Under the pieces are notes generated by a model. It was given only the letters and a program-made list of their open reading frames with translations. It did no database searches and was not told where the DNA came from. Position numbers and translations under genes: made by a program. DNA of 64,000 nucleotides from NCBI RefSeq assembly GCF_015558675.1, contig NZ_JADMOL010000002.1, forward strand, positions 599,036 to 663,035. The letters run 5' to 3'. The stretch comes from Paenibacillus sp. 1001270B_150601_E10. Lineage in GTDB: Bacteria > Bacillota > Bacilli > Paenibacillales > Paenibacillaceae. This document shows positions 43,272 through 52,287 of the stretch, piece after piece (positions within the stretch are counted from its first letter, which is position 1; each line of letters opens with the position of its first letter).

Positions 43272-43931
43272 ATGAGGAGAAACGAACAATTACGTAAGAT
43301 AGGTTGGATGTTGTTAGGATCGATTCTGCTTGCCGTAAGTTATTATCACATCAATTTTCAGAATAACTTGGTGGAAGGCGGATTTGTAGGACTTGCGCTA
43401 ATCGGAAAATATACGTTGGATTGGTCGCCGGCTCTTACGGTATTAATGCTGGATATTCCGGTGTTTATTGTGGCTTGGTTTTTGAGCGGTCGTCAGTTTA
43501 TACTGAATACCGCCATTGCAACGGGAACGTTCTCGCTCACGTATGAGCTATGCGAACGCTTCTCACCGATTGTGCTTAACTTTGGTTCGAATATGTTTTT
43601 GGCTGCGGTGCTTTCAGGTCTTTTGACAGGCCTTGGCGCAGGACTTGTGCTTCGATTTGGCGGAGCAACGGGCGGCGACGATATTTTAGCCTTGATGCTA
43701 AGTCGCGTGTCCAAGTTAAGTGTAGGAACTGTTTTTATTCTATTCGACGTGGCGGTACTATTGCTATCATTATTCTTCCTGCCACTGATGGATATCTTGT
43801 ATACGATTCTGGCTGTGAGCATTGCCGGACAAGTGATTACTTGGACGATGCAAGCGGGAACAGCACGCCGTGCGCATACAAGCTCGGTGAAGCCAGCCCC
43901 TGCGACAGCAGTGCGGCATCAACACGGATAA
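43272..43931 (+). CDS. YitT family membrane protein
   Basis: A 219-residue protein with five transmembrane helices. The family segments NNLVEGGFVGLALIGKY, GTGLGAGLVLRFGGATGGDDILALMLSR-type (FGGATGGDDILALMLSR) and LIVAVSIAGQ-type end are clear. Most YitT proteins carry a C-terminal DUF2179 domain; here it is missing and replaced by a short Ala/His tail, so it is the short form. The function is unknown. GAGAGGGTATCAAG precedes the ATG. A strong terminator follows. Confidence 0.88.
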   Translation: MRRNEQLRKIGWMLLGSILLAVSYYHINFQNNLVEGGFVGLALIGKYTLDWSPALTVLMLDIPVFIVAWFLSGRQFILNTAIATGTFSLTYELCERFSPIVLNFGSNMFLAAVLSGLLTGLGAGLVLRFGGATGGDDILALMLSRVSKLSVGTVFILFDVAVLLLSLFFLPLMDILYTILAVSIAGQVITWTMQAGTARRAHTSSVKPAPATAVRHQHG

Positions 43932-43941
43932 TTGAATATCC

Positions 43942-43982
43942 AAGGAACCGGTGTATCGTGGATACAGGCGGTTCCTTTTTCT
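43942..43982 (+). terminator. Rho-independent terminator of the yitT-like gene
   Basis: AAGGAACCG..TGTATC pairs with GATACA..CGGTTCCTT around GTG, followed by a T-run. Confidence 0.88.
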
Positions 43983-44198
43983 GTTTGCTAGCATGCTGCC
44001 TTAAGGGTGGTGTGCTTTTTTTAATTGTATTTTCTTCATTTATGGTGAAAGTAGGCGATCATTAAAAGATAGAATGCATGTTCGTCCAATGGCTCGCATA
44101 TGCTGGTACTCAAGGAGAGATCAGCGAATCAGCGCTGAAGAGCAGCAAGAATCGTCATCCTATCTTAACCCATATCTGATGATAAGAAGGGGATGCTT

Positions 44199-45029
44199 AT
44201 GGAGCCTGTATTAAAAGGAATATTGGATAAGCTCCCGCCATGGAGCTTTCAAGTGTTCGCGATTGTGATTGCTGTCGGTATCGTTTTTTATTTCGTTAAA
44301 ACGCTGTATATCAATAAACGCTTCAGTGATATGATTGCCGATGTGTTAAGCAGAGACGATCGGATGAATGGCTATCAGGAAAAAATAGACGCTCTTCGCG
44401 AGAAGCAGGAGGAGAGCGAGCAAAAGGTGCAGCAGACCCTGTCGGCTATTCGCAACTTCGAATCGTTCCTGAATACGTTTAACGACCTGCGTCTCGTTAA
44501 AGATCCGTACCTGGTTCTAACAGAATCATCCTTCCTTCTTCAGCGCATGCTCGATATGCTGGCGATTGATATGAAGCTCAAGCCTGGCGTTCATCATCGA
44601 TGCGGCATATGGCTCTATGAGGATCAGATGCTGACGCTTCGCTTCTCTTCGGCAGGCTTCCCGAAGCACTATGTAGGCGAGCGAACGCTGCATGTGGATC
44701 GCTCAGTGGCAGGCAGATGCTATCGCAAGCAGGCGATCGTCCAAATTGTAGATGTCACAAAGGATGAGGATTGGGAGCGAAATGTCGAGTCTAAAAGTCC
44801 TTACAAAGCGTTATTGTGCCTTCCGCTTGGAAACTTTGGCGTGCTGACCATTGATGGACTAGAGCCCTTTCATGAAGCAGGCAGGGCTATCGGAGAGATC
44901 TATGCAGGACTTGTCATCAGCGTACTGACGGAGCATACTCGATCATTTGACCGATGGGCAATGCGAGCCGTAGGCACAGGGAATATTGTTGAGAACGGCT
45001 ATACGGATGGGGAAGACGTCGAAGCCTAG
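44199..45029 (+). CDS. Membrane-anchored GAF domain protein
   Basis: A 276-residue protein with one N-terminal transmembrane helix (about 18-36), a coiled coil (about 55-90, rich in Glu, Lys and Gln) and a GAF-like sensor domain (about 100-245; RCGIWLYEDQMLTLRFSSAG and then ALLCLPLGNFGVLTIDG). There is no output domain, so it may be a signalling partner rather than a kinase. ATG at 44199 is 6 nt after AGAAGGGG; the ATG at 44193 overlaps the site. It is followed by a beta-propeller gene that may be regulated by an RNA hairpin. Confidence 0.8.
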   Translation: MEPVLKGILDKLPPWSFQVFAIVIAVGIVFYFVKTLYINKRFSDMIADVLSRDDRMNGYQEKIDALREKQEESEQKVQQTLSAIRNFESFLNTFNDLRLVKDPYLVLTESSFLLQRMLDMLAIDMKLKPGVHHRCGIWLYEDQMLTLRFSSAGFPKHYVGERTLHVDRSVAGRCYRKQAIVQIVDVTKDEDWERNVESKSPYKALLCLPLGNFGVLTIDGLEPFHEAGRAIGEIYAGLVISVLTEHTRSFDRWAMRAVGTGNIVENGYTDGEDVEA

Positions 45030-45063
45030 TGCATACCGGAGGAATAACCTTTACTAAATAACA

Positions 45064-45100
45064 AACACTACCTTTCATACAGGATATGGGAGGTAGTGTT
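45064..45100 (+). promoter_or_regulatory. Hairpin covering the ribosome binding site of the beta-propeller gene
   Basis: AACACTACCT (45064-45073) and AGGTAGTGTT (45091-45100) form a perfect 10-bp stem with a 17-nt loop. The right arm and the bases before it contain the ribosome binding site (GGGAGG) and end one base before the ATG at 45101. In the RNA this would hide the site. Confidence 0.55.
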
Positions 45101-46423
45101 ATGTTTTTATACCAGATAGTCGGAAATAGGAAAAAGCTGATACTCACCGTTTTAGTGGGAATAATCCTACTAGGAGTTTACGGTACAGAAGGGTTAAATG
45201 CTGCAGCTAGCCCTGCTGCCTGGGCATCTGCTGGTACACGATCGAATCGAAACGGACAAGAGCCATGGGCTGCTTTTATACGACAAGGTGAGCTGTGGGT
45301 GAAAATAAATGGGCAGGAATCAAGGCTGATTCGAGAAAAATCAGTTGCTCGTCCTCGCTGGTCAGCAGATGGCACCATGCTTGCCTACACGCTAAGAGAA
45401 AAAGAATGCTGGATTTACCAGCTCAAAAGCAAGCGTGCGTTGAAGCTGTCGGATCAGTCGCAGTCCTATCAATGGTCGCCTGCTCGAAATGAACTTGCCA
45501 TACAAGAAGGCAAGCTGCTTAGTGTTTATGATGGCTCGATGATTGAAGATTCAGTGCAATTAAAGCCTGTTATCAGTGGAGTTGGCAATTACAGCTGGAA
45601 GCCGGATGGACGAGGATTTCTAATCTCCACTCAAGCTGAACTGCTGCCTTCCGGATGGACACAGGTCCAATTATACGATGTGCCAGCAGATGCCGAGCTC
45701 CAACCAAGCAAGGTGAAATTGTTATTTACCCTTCCTGCTCAGGACGAGGAGTTTTTTGCAATTGGCACAAGTCCATTCAAATGGTCCTCTAATCAGCAGT
45801 GGATCTCATTTGTCGCGACCCCTACAGCGTCATTATCAGCGGACGGGAATACGCTATGCATGCTTTCGCGTGACGGAAAGCGGTTCTATACGTTTGATTC
45901 GATGCTGAACGCGTTCAATTGGTTCAAGTGGGCTCCATCCGCCGAGCGATTGGCTAATATAGCAGGCAGCGGAAGAATGGCCAACTTAAACAAAAAGCTT
46001 GCTATCCATACAGCACCGGTATCTGACAGCAAGGTGCTGACACCGGCAGGCTTTGCGGATCGCGACCTTGCCTGGATCGATAACGATCGTCTTGTAGTCG
46101 CTAGATCCAAGGAGGAAGCCTGGAATGAGGACGAAGGAAAGCGGCCGATGCCGAAGCTGATGGAACAGGGGATAGCTGGACAGAACGCGCGGACCTTATC
46201 TGATCCGCCGCCGAAATGGGGAGACTTCTTTCCATATGTCAATCCTGATGCCACTAAACTGACTTGGATTCGAACGGACCGTAAACGGGCTGACGTATGG
46301 ATTCGGGAACTTGCAGAAGGACCAGCAAAGGTGTTCATTAAACATATTGATATGCCTGCATCCTACTATGACCGATGGGATTGGTCAGATGTGCTGTCGT
46401 GGTATCCAGCAGAACATGAATAG
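45101..46423 (+). CDS. Exported TolB-like beta-propeller protein
   Basis: A 440-residue protein with an N-terminal hydrophobic segment (residues 13-30) acting as signal or anchor, then a propeller with repeated W-S-x-D/N-like blades: RPRWSADGTMLAYT, YQWSPARNELAIQ, YSWKPDGRGFLIST, FKWSSNQQWISFV, FKWAPSAERLANI. These blades are the TolB/WD40-like form. It probably sits outside the cell or at the membrane. The true ATG is 45101 with GGGAGGTAGTGTT upstream. No enzymatic domain is attached; function unknown. Confidence 0.8.
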   Translation: MFLYQIVGNRKKLILTVLVGIILLGVYGTEGLNAAASPAAWASAGTRSNRNGQEPWAAFIRQGELWVKINGQESRLIREKSVARPRWSADGTMLAYTLREKECWIYQLKSKRALKLSDQSQSYQWSPARNELAIQEGKLLSVYDGSMIEDSVQLKPVISGVGNYSWKPDGRGFLISTQAELLPSGWTQVQLYDVPADAELQPSKVKLLFTLPAQDEEFFAIGTSPFKWSSNQQWISFVATPTASLSADGNTLCMLSRDGKRFYTFDSMLNAFNWFKWAPSAERLANIAGSGRMANLNKKLAIHTAPVSDSKVLTPAGFADRDLAWIDNDRLVVARSKEEAWNEDEGKRPMPKLMEQGIAGQNARTLSDPPPKWGDFFPYVNPDATKLTWIRTDRKRADVWIRELAEGPAKVFIKHIDMPASYYDRWDWSDVLSWYPAEHE

Positions 46424-46650
46424 ATCGCGATTAGGAAAGATTAATTAGAGTCTGTTCTCCCGTTGGAGTCTATTGGTTGGCTGTGGTAAGATGAGGGTGT
46501 TGTATAGTATCCGGAAGGGATACAGGGTGTACTCAGATAGGGGTGAATAGATATGATGGGAGCATGCAGAACAGTGGGCTTCAAGTTCTATATCTACTAC
46601 CGTTGATGAGTTATACTTCCAACGATTCTTAAACTTACGGAGGTATAACG

Positions 46651-47925
46651 ATGATGACAGAACAATCACAACGAGCGATATTAGTAGGTGTAAACCTTAA
46701 TCAGCAAAGCAATTATGACTTTGACTACTCCATGGTGGAACTCGGTAATCTCGCGGAGGCCTGTGAAGTTGAAGTGGTGGGTCAAATCACTCAGAATCTC
46801 GAAAAGGTCAATCCGTCTCACTATATTGGAACAGGTAAGATTGATGAAGTAAAGGATTTGCTTTCTATGCTGGATGGCAATCTGGTTGTATTTAACGATG
46901 AGCTGTCTCCTTCGCAAATTCGCAACCTTGAGCGGGATCTGGATTGCAAGGTTATCGACCGGACGCTGCTAATTCTTGATATCTTCGCAGAACGTGCCAA
47001 GACGCGAGAAGCACAGCTTCAGGTTGAGGTTTCGAGGCTTCAATATATGCTGCCAAGATTGGTTGGACTTCGGGAATCCTTGGGCCGCCAGACTGGTGGA
47101 GTCGGTACGAAGAACAAAGGTGTCGGGGAAACCAAACTTGAGCTTGATCGCAGACGCATCGAAGATAAGATCACAGCTTTAAGAAGAGAGCTTGATACCC
47201 TCGTTGCTCATCGCCAAGTCCAGCGCAAGCAGCGGAAGAAGAATGAGCTTCCCGTCGTATCTCTAGTTGGTTACACGAATGCGGGCAAGTCCACCGTCAT
47301 GAATGCGATGATGAATCGATTCAATCCAGAATCAGGCAAGCAGGTGTTTGAAAAGGATATGCTCTTTGCAACATTGGATACCTCGGTGCGAGAGGTGCCG
47401 CTGCCGGATAACAAAAGCTTTTTATTAACGGATACGGTTGGCTTTGTCAGTAAGCTCCCGCATCACTTGGTTAAGGCTTTCCGATCCACGCTTGAGGAAG
47501 TGGCCGAAGCGGATCTGCTCATTCATGTAGTGGATTACGCCAATGAGAATCGAGAGGAACTCATTCGCATTACGAATGAAACCTTGAATGAGATTGGCAT
47601 TCGCGACATCGAAGTGGTGTTCGTGTACAACAAATCAGATCTGCTCGATATCCAGATTCCGAAGGTAGAAGGCGATCATATTTATATGTCCGCTAAGCAA
47701 GGCATAGGAATTGATGAACTAGTCAAGATCATTCGCCAGCATATCTTCAAGGATTATGTAAAATGTGAAATGCTGATTCCATACGAGATGGGGCAGCTTG
47801 TTTCTTATTTGAATGATCATGCTCATGTGATTGGCACCGAGTATGAAGAAGCAGGCACGAAGCTTACGCTGGAGTTAAAGACTAGCGACTACAATAAATA
47901 TCAGCAATATGTTGTTCAGGCTTGA
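46651..47925 (+). CDS. hflX: GTPase HflX
   Basis: A 424-residue ribosome-associated GTPase that splits stalled ribosomes during stress. The N-terminal HflX domain has the NLNQQSNYDFDYSMVELGNL-type block, a coiled-coil linker follows (SLGRQTGGVGTKNKGVGE), and the G domain carries GYTNAGKST, DTVGFVSKLPHHLV and NKSD. The length matches the family. ATG at 46651 has CGGAGGTATAACG upstream. It is monocistronic with a strong terminator at 47938. Confidence 0.95.
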   Translation: MMTEQSQRAILVGVNLNQQSNYDFDYSMVELGNLAEACEVEVVGQITQNLEKVNPSHYIGTGKIDEVKDLLSMLDGNLVVFNDELSPSQIRNLERDLDCKVIDRTLLILDIFAERAKTREAQLQVEVSRLQYMLPRLVGLRESLGRQTGGVGTKNKGVGETKLELDRRRIEDKITALRRELDTLVAHRQVQRKQRKKNELPVVSLVGYTNAGKSTVMNAMMNRFNPESGKQVFEKDMLFATLDTSVREVPLPDNKSFLLTDTVGFVSKLPHHLVKAFRSTLEEVAEADLLIHVVDYANENREELIRITNETLNEIGIRDIEVVFVYNKSDLLDIQIPKVEGDHIYMSAKQGIGIDELVKIIRQHIFKDYVKCEMLIPYEMGQLVSYLNDHAHVIGTEYEEAGTKLTLELKTSDYNKYQQYVVQA

Positions 47926-47937
47926 ATGAAATGAAGA

Positions 47938-47977
47938 ACAGCCACTATCGATGGTCGGTAGTGGCTGTCGTTTTTTT
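47938..47977 (+). terminator. Rho-independent terminator of hflX
   Basis: ACAGCCACTA (47938-47947) pairs with TAGTGGCTGT (47959-47968), followed by CGTTTTTTT. Confidence 0.92.
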
Positions 47978-48124
47978 AAGGGCTAAAGACAGGTTTATAA
48001 TTAAAGTGTTCAAGAAAAGAAGGAGTCGACATATTGAAACAGATTTGAAAGTCGAAATCTGCGTATAATAACATTAGCGAATTTATTGATAAGAAAATGA
48101 ACGTGCAAGAGAGGTGTTCTAAAG

Positions 48125-49069
48125 ATGAGTATTGTGTTGGGAACAACAGCGGCGATCGTGTCGGCTGGCGGTGCGATTGCAGCGGTAAGCGAATATATGT
48201 ATAAGTTAGCAATCAAACGGACAAATAAGGAGTTCCTTGCGCAGAATTCAGATCTCGGTGAAATGGGAGAGTGGCAAAGGCAAGCTCAGGCGAATGAAGA
48301 ATGGCGGAGGGCTCACCCCTTCGAAGAATTGAGCGTGAATGCTTATGATGGCTTAAAGCTGCATGGCTATTTTTTTGCAGCGAAAGAGCCTACTGATAAA
48401 CTTGCGATATTGGTTCATGGATACTCTGGACAAGGGCTTGATATGACGACCTATGCAGCGATTTATTATGATACACTGGGCTTTAATGTGTTTATGCCGG
48501 ATAATCGAGGACATGGGAAGAGTGAGGGGGATTATATTGGCTTTGGTTGGCATGATCGCTTGGATATTTTGAAATGGGTTGAGCATTTTGTGAAGCGTTT
48601 TGACGGCCAGGTTGAAATTGTGCTCCATGGCGTGTCGATGGGGGGTGCAACGGTGCTTATGACTAGTGGCGAAGCGCTCCCCACTCAAGTAAAAGCAATC
48701 GTGGCGGATTGCGCGTATACCTCTGTCCATGAGGAACTGACCTATCAGTTGAAGCAGATGTTCAAGCTGCCTAGCTTTCCCTTGCTATATACAACAAGTC
48801 TGGCTTGTCGATTGCATGCCGGCTATTCCTTCAAAGAAGCGACTGCTTTAGAGCAAGTAAAGCGGGCGAGAACGCCGATTCTGTTCATTCATGGGGAGGA
48901 GGATACCTTTGTGCCTACACATATGGTTCATCCGCTTCATGAGCATTGCAGCAGTGAGAAGGAGCTGTGGCTCGTTCCCGGTGCTGCCCATGGGGCTTCC
49001 GTCCTTGTTGATTATAACGGTTATCGGGATCGTACTTGTGGATTTGTAACAAGATATGTGACTCAATAA
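48125..49069 (+). CDS. Alpha/beta hydrolase (YqkD/FrsA-like), membrane-anchored
   Basis: A 314-residue serine hydrolase. A hydrophobic N-terminal segment (about 5-25) anchors it. The hydrolase fold shows VHGYSGQG, MPDNRGHGKS, the nucleophile elbow LHGVSMGGAT (catalytic Ser), HGEEDTFVP (catalytic Asp) and PGAAHG (catalytic His). It resembles the YqkD-type hydrolases of Bacilli with unknown substrates. AAGAGAGGTGTTCTAAAG precedes the ATG. It is followed by a gap that separates it from the Agr-like cassettes. Confidence 0.88.
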   Translation: MSIVLGTTAAIVSAGGAIAAVSEYMYKLAIKRTNKEFLAQNSDLGEMGEWQRQAQANEEWRRAHPFEELSVNAYDGLKLHGYFFAAKEPTDKLAILVHGYSGQGLDMTTYAAIYYDTLGFNVFMPDNRGHGKSEGDYIGFGWHDRLDILKWVEHFVKRFDGQVEIVLHGVSMGGATVLMTSGEALPTQVKAIVADCAYTSVHEELTYQLKQMFKLPSFPLLYTTSLACRLHAGYSFKEATALEQVKRARTPILFIHGEEDTFVPTHMVHPLHEHCSSEKELWLVPGAAHGASVLVDYNGYRDRTCGFVTRYVTQ

Positions 49070-49451
49070 GCTTGATTCATGATGTCAAGGGAACAAAGTT
49101 AGGTTTAAGCGGATCAATCATGCAGAAAATGGGGTGAAACCGTCCGCATTGTTAACCGTATGATATGTTGTAAAGTTGACCATGACTCATGTAGAATATT
49201 TGAAGGAAACGGCTATAATGGTAATAATATACCATGATAACGGTCTTATCACTCGTGGTAATATAGACAATGTTATGAAAAGGCTGGAGACCCGCGGCCT
49301 TTTTTTGTCTAATTATGTAGAATCATGACGCAATATAAGATATTATTTCAAGTGAAAGAAGATTTATAGAGACACAAGTTTTTGACTAGGGGCAAAAGAT
49401 CAATATACATAAACGAAGAATCAACGTTTTTTTATTGAAGGGGGAGTTATA
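49070..49451 (+). other. Intergenic region with a possible small RNA
   Basis: No protein gene is seen here. It holds a TATAAT element at 49214-49219 (no good -35), a short inverted repeat ATGGTA...TACCAT at 49219-49234 and a terminator at 49278-49307, which together could define a transcript of about 80 nt. GGGGGAG before 49452 is the ribosome binding site of the first Agr cassette. Confidence 0.4.
49278..49307 (+). terminator. Rho-independent terminator upstream of Agr cassette A
   Basis: AAAAGGC pairs with GCCTTTT around a 12-nt loop, followed by TTTTG. There is no gene directly upstream, so it ends the hydrolase transcript or a small RNA. Confidence 0.7.
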
Positions 49452-50147
49452 ATGTCTTCGGTTCCGTATTTTCTGTTTGGCGCACTCGACGTTATTGCTA
49501 TTGTTACGTTGACAAGTAAAATGTACAAGCTCCCGCTAGCAAAGCATCTGTGGAAGATTATCTTGCTTGCCATAAGTTTATCTTGTTTCTCCTATCTGAT
49601 GAGGGTTGTTTTCGAAGTGCCACAATTCGATTTTCCTGCACAATATGTTCTCATTTCTCTCTTTTTTATTTTGGTTCTGAGAGTGAAATATTATCATGCA
49701 GCATTTATCGTAGGCGCAGGAGCTTCTATGTTTCTATCGTTACAGCTAGCTGCGTATCTGATATTTGCTACATTTGGACTCGCAGACGTAGGTATACTGA
49801 AAAATAATGCAGGTTTGTATGTATACTTGCTACAGTTCTTCGCTGAACTCTGTTGCTTAGTGATTGCTGCTTATTTGCATCTTTCAAGAAGTGGCTTTAG
49901 TTTCGTTACAAGTGCTGCTCAGCAAGGCTCAAAGCTTGATAGATCCATCTTATTGGCAACATTGCTTTCTTTTTTAACGATCAGCGTTACGATTTTATTA
50001 GTTTACTCAGGAAATACGCTAAGCATCATCATTTTGGCGGGTGTTAGTTTTATTATTTCATATTTCTTATCACACAAGCGAGTTGATGATCATGCTAGAA
50101 ATGCTTTCGAGGCATATATCGAGAGAAATCAAGAAAAGCGATCCTGA
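49452..50147 (+). CDS. AgrC-sensor-like membrane protein without kinase domain, cassette A
   Basis: A 231-residue hydrophobic protein with about six to seven transmembrane helices that resembles the N-terminal sensor part of AgrC-type peptide receptors in Paenibacillus. It has no histidine or ATPase domain and stops after a short charged tail. A paralogue lies at 51093-51806: the segments LPLAKHLWKI, MRVVFEVPQFDFPAQYV, AFIVGAGAS and SGFSFV align with those of the second copy. It overlaps agrB by 62 nt, which implies coupled translation. It may be a receptor, immunity protein or export helper for the neighbouring peptide. Confidence 0.75.
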   Translation: MSSVPYFLFGALDVIAIVTLTSKMYKLPLAKHLWKIILLAISLSCFSYLMRVVFEVPQFDFPAQYVLISLFFILVLRVKYYHAAFIVGAGASMFLSLQLAAYLIFATFGLADVGILKNNAGLYVYLLQFFAELCCLVIAAYLHLSRSGFSFVTSAAQQGSKLDRSILLATLLSFLTISVTILLVYSGNTLSIIILAGVSFIISYFLSHKRVDDHARNAFEAYIERNQEKRS

Positions 50148-50613
50148 ATCGACAGTAAGTCTTGAAGTGCTGGAATATGCGATAGGAATTCGCTTGAACT
50201 TTATCGCTACACTGATCTTAACGGCTATACTTGGTGTGCTTACAGGACATTTTCATGAGACAATCCTTGCGCTAGCAGCTTTTGTCGCAGTTAGAAAATT
50301 TTCTGGCGGTTATCATTTGAAGTCATTAACATTATGTGCCATCATTTCATCATTATTATTTGCATGGATTCCGCTTATCCGTATTCAGGAGGAGCATACG
50401 GTATTTTTGACATTGCTGTCTTGCATTATCTTTATTCTATTTTCACCTAATATAATGGAAGATTTGAATCCCTCAAAATGGGATCCTTACATGAAACTTA
50501 TATCTACAACGATTGTGTCATCTAATCTGTTAATCAACTCACCTATCCTTGGACTTGCTTTTTTTGCACAAGCATTATTAATCATTCCATGGAAGGGAGG
50601 TGAACCTACATGA
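50086..50613 (+). CDS. AgrB-family peptide-processing membrane protease, cassette A
   Basis: A 175-residue AgrB-like membrane cysteine protease that cuts and may cyclise a pheromone precursor. The catalytic pair is present at His77 and Cys84 in KFSGGYHLKSLTLC, the same positions as in staphylococcal AgrB when the ATG at 50086 is used. The start overlaps the sensor-like gene by 62 nt and the stop overlaps the AgrD-like gene (ATGA). The ribosome binding site is weak, so translation probably depends on the upstream frame. A second copy is at 51757-52287. Confidence 0.9.
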   Translation: MIMLEMLSRHISREIKKSDPESTVSLEVLEYAIGIRLNFIATLILTAILGVLTGHFHETILALAAFVAVRKFSGGYHLKSLTLCAIISSLLFAWIPLIRIQEEHTVFLTLLSCIIFILFSPNIMEDLNPSKWDPYMKLISTTIVSSNLLINSPILGLAFFAQALLIIPWKGGEPT

Positions 50614-50741
50614 AGAAGAAAATAGCTCGAAAGTTAGCTGTATATCTAGAAAAAAAAGCGATGAGTGATTCTAGAACGACTAAGCTTGCTATTGGTGCTA
50701 AACCGATGCCGAAAGAATTAAAACAACGCACTCATTCATAG
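50610..50741 (+). CDS. AgrD-like signal peptide precursor without cysteine, cassette A
   Basis: A 43-residue peptide gene too short for ordinary ORF calls. GGGAGGTGAACCTAC precedes the ATG, which overlaps the agrB stop. It begins MKKKIARKLAVYLEKKA, an amphipathic helix as in AgrD leaders, and has KPMPKEL at 31-37, matching the AgrD C-terminal recognition tail (PKEL/PESL). There is no cysteine; the ring region is KLAIGA (25-30). So the thiolactone of normal autoinducing peptides cannot form here. It lines up position by position with the second copy. Confidence 0.7.
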   Translation: MKKKIARKLAVYLEKKAMSDSRTTKLAIGAKPMPKELKQRTHS

Positions 50742-51092
50742 TGAAAATTAAGGTCTAGCTTGGGAGTTTTAGAGACAGTATCAACTTCAATTGTATGAAA
50801 CAGCAGGTCCTTCTTCCAAAGCATCATTGACACTATTATATATAGTTTTGGAAGGAAGAGCGTGCAGAAGTGGATGGATGTTAGAATGAGCTTATTACAT
50901 TTACTAACTCAAACTCTGCCTAGAGAGTCCACCTCGTGTGGGCTCTCATTTATGAAGAAGCTTAACTCATAAGTTTAAAAGTGGGGTAAAGTGGTATTTA
51001 GATCACGAATAGTGAAATTGCTGCACGCAAGAAATGAATATATGAGTATATACGATAAAACGTCGTAACATCAACTTAAGTGTGGTGAGAAC
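50742..51092 (+). other. Spacer between the two Agr-like cassettes
   Basis: No gene is visible. A hairpin at 50923-50947 (GAGAGTCCAC with GTGGGCTCTC) followed by ATTTATG is a weak terminator for cassette A. The second cassette must have its own promoter here; none is clear. Confidence 0.5.
50923..50952 (+). terminator. Weak terminator after Agr cassette A
   Basis: A 10-bp stem with one G-U pair and a 5-nt loop, followed by ATTTATG rather than a proper T-run. Confidence 0.45.
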
Positions 51093-51806
51093 TTGAACCC
51101 TTTTTTGACCTATATTTTATTTAGCATTCTAGATTCCTTTGCTGTACATGCTTTAACCTTAAAGTTATATCAGCTCCCTATAAAAAAATATCTTTATCAG
51201 CTATTAGCCTGCACCGTTGTTATTGCCTTAATCTCATTTACAATGCGTGTGAAGTTAGATTTACAAGTGTGGGATTTACCTGTGCAATATGTTGTTTATC
51301 TGTTCTTTTATCGCTATGTCTTAAAGTATAGATACCATATTTCTGCTTTTATTGTCGGTTCTGGATTGTCAGCTTACATTTCAATACAGATGATCGTATA
51401 TTACTTGATTTCGCTATCTGGAATTGTAACCAAGTCTGTCATATTCGAGAACAACAGTCTTGAGGTTTATTTCATTCAACTTAGTTCAATCGGTATTACA
51501 TTAACTATTGCGGCAGTTCTAAAGAAAACAGGAAGAGGCTTTTCTTTTATATCAAAGCCTCCTCATGATTTTGTACAGCGTATTAACTATCTGGAATATC
51601 ATCATCTCGTCACAATTATAAGTGCGGTTCTTTCAGCGGTGACAATATTGCTCACCTTATGGTTGCTAATTTCAAACCAATATTTTGGCATTATTGCCCT
51701 ATCATTGGCGACGTTTGGAATCGCGTATTACTTTTCAGATCAGGGAGATTACGAGCGTGTTAGACACCTTATCGAACCATTTGGCGAGGAAGCTGAAGAG
51801 AAATAA
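51093..51806 (+). CDS. AgrC-sensor-like membrane protein without kinase domain, cassette B
   Basis: A 237-residue membrane protein, paralogue of the one at 49452. Shared blocks include LYQLPIKKYLYQL, RVKLDLQVWDLPVQYV, AFIVGSGLSAYISIQM and RGFSF. About six transmembrane helices, no kinase or ATPase domain. It starts with TTG after GTGGTGAGAAC and overlaps agrB of the second cassette by 50 nt. The two copies are diverged at the DNA level, so the duplication is not recent. Confidence 0.72.
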   Translation: MNPFLTYILFSILDSFAVHALTLKLYQLPIKKYLYQLLACTVVIALISFTMRVKLDLQVWDLPVQYVVYLFFYRYVLKYRYHISAFIVGSGLSAYISIQMIVYYLISLSGIVTKSVIFENNSLEVYFIQLSSIGITLTIAAVLKKTGRGFSFISKPPHDFVQRINYLEYHHLVTIISAVLSAVTILLTLWLLISNQYFGIIALSLATFGIAYYFSDQGDYERVRHLIEPFGEEAEEK

Positions 51807-52287
51807 TCCAGATGTAGATTTGGAATTGATAGAGTATGGCATAGCCATGAAACTGAATTGGTATGGGGTTATCTTCTTAACTACGATATTAGGATTGATG
51901 CTGCATCAACTGTTAGAATCATTATTTGCACTTTTTTGTCTTACATTACTCAGAAGATACTCAGGCGGTATACATTTCAAATCACTAACGATCTGTATGT
52001 TTATGACTTCTATTACATGTACAATCATTCCCTTGATTTCATTATCTAAATGGATGATTCTCATATTAAACGTATGTAGTTTAATCCTAACTCTGTTTCG
52101 AGCTCCTAATTGGTTCGAAGAGTTAGCTATTGAAAAACCATATAAAAGATACAAGTTTATCTCTCTCGTGATTGTAGCAATGAACTTCTTGTTTCATTCA
52201 AGTATCATGGCTATAGCATTCTTCATACAGACACTCACATTATTGCCTTTGAAAGGGGAAAAGGAAATTGAAAAAAAATATTGCTGA
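51757..52287 (+). CDS. AgrB-family peptide-processing membrane protease, cassette B
   Basis: A 176-residue AgrB-like protease. The GTG at 51757 has GGGAG 9 nt upstream. Catalytic His73 and Cys80 lie in RRYSGGIHFKSLTIC, spaced exactly as in cassette A. Membrane helices and the N-terminal LELIEYGIAMKLN helix match the family. It overlaps the sensor-like gene upstream and the AgrD-like gene downstream (by 20 nt). Confidence 0.88.
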   Translation: MLDTLSNHLARKLKRNNPDVDLELIEYGIAMKLNWYGVIFLTTILGLMLHQLLESLFALFCLTLLRRYSGGIHFKSLTICMFMTSITCTIIPLISLSKWMILILNVCSLILTLFRAPNWFEELAIEKPYKRYKFISLVIVAMNFLFHSSIMAIAFFIQTLTLLPLKGEKEIEKKYC

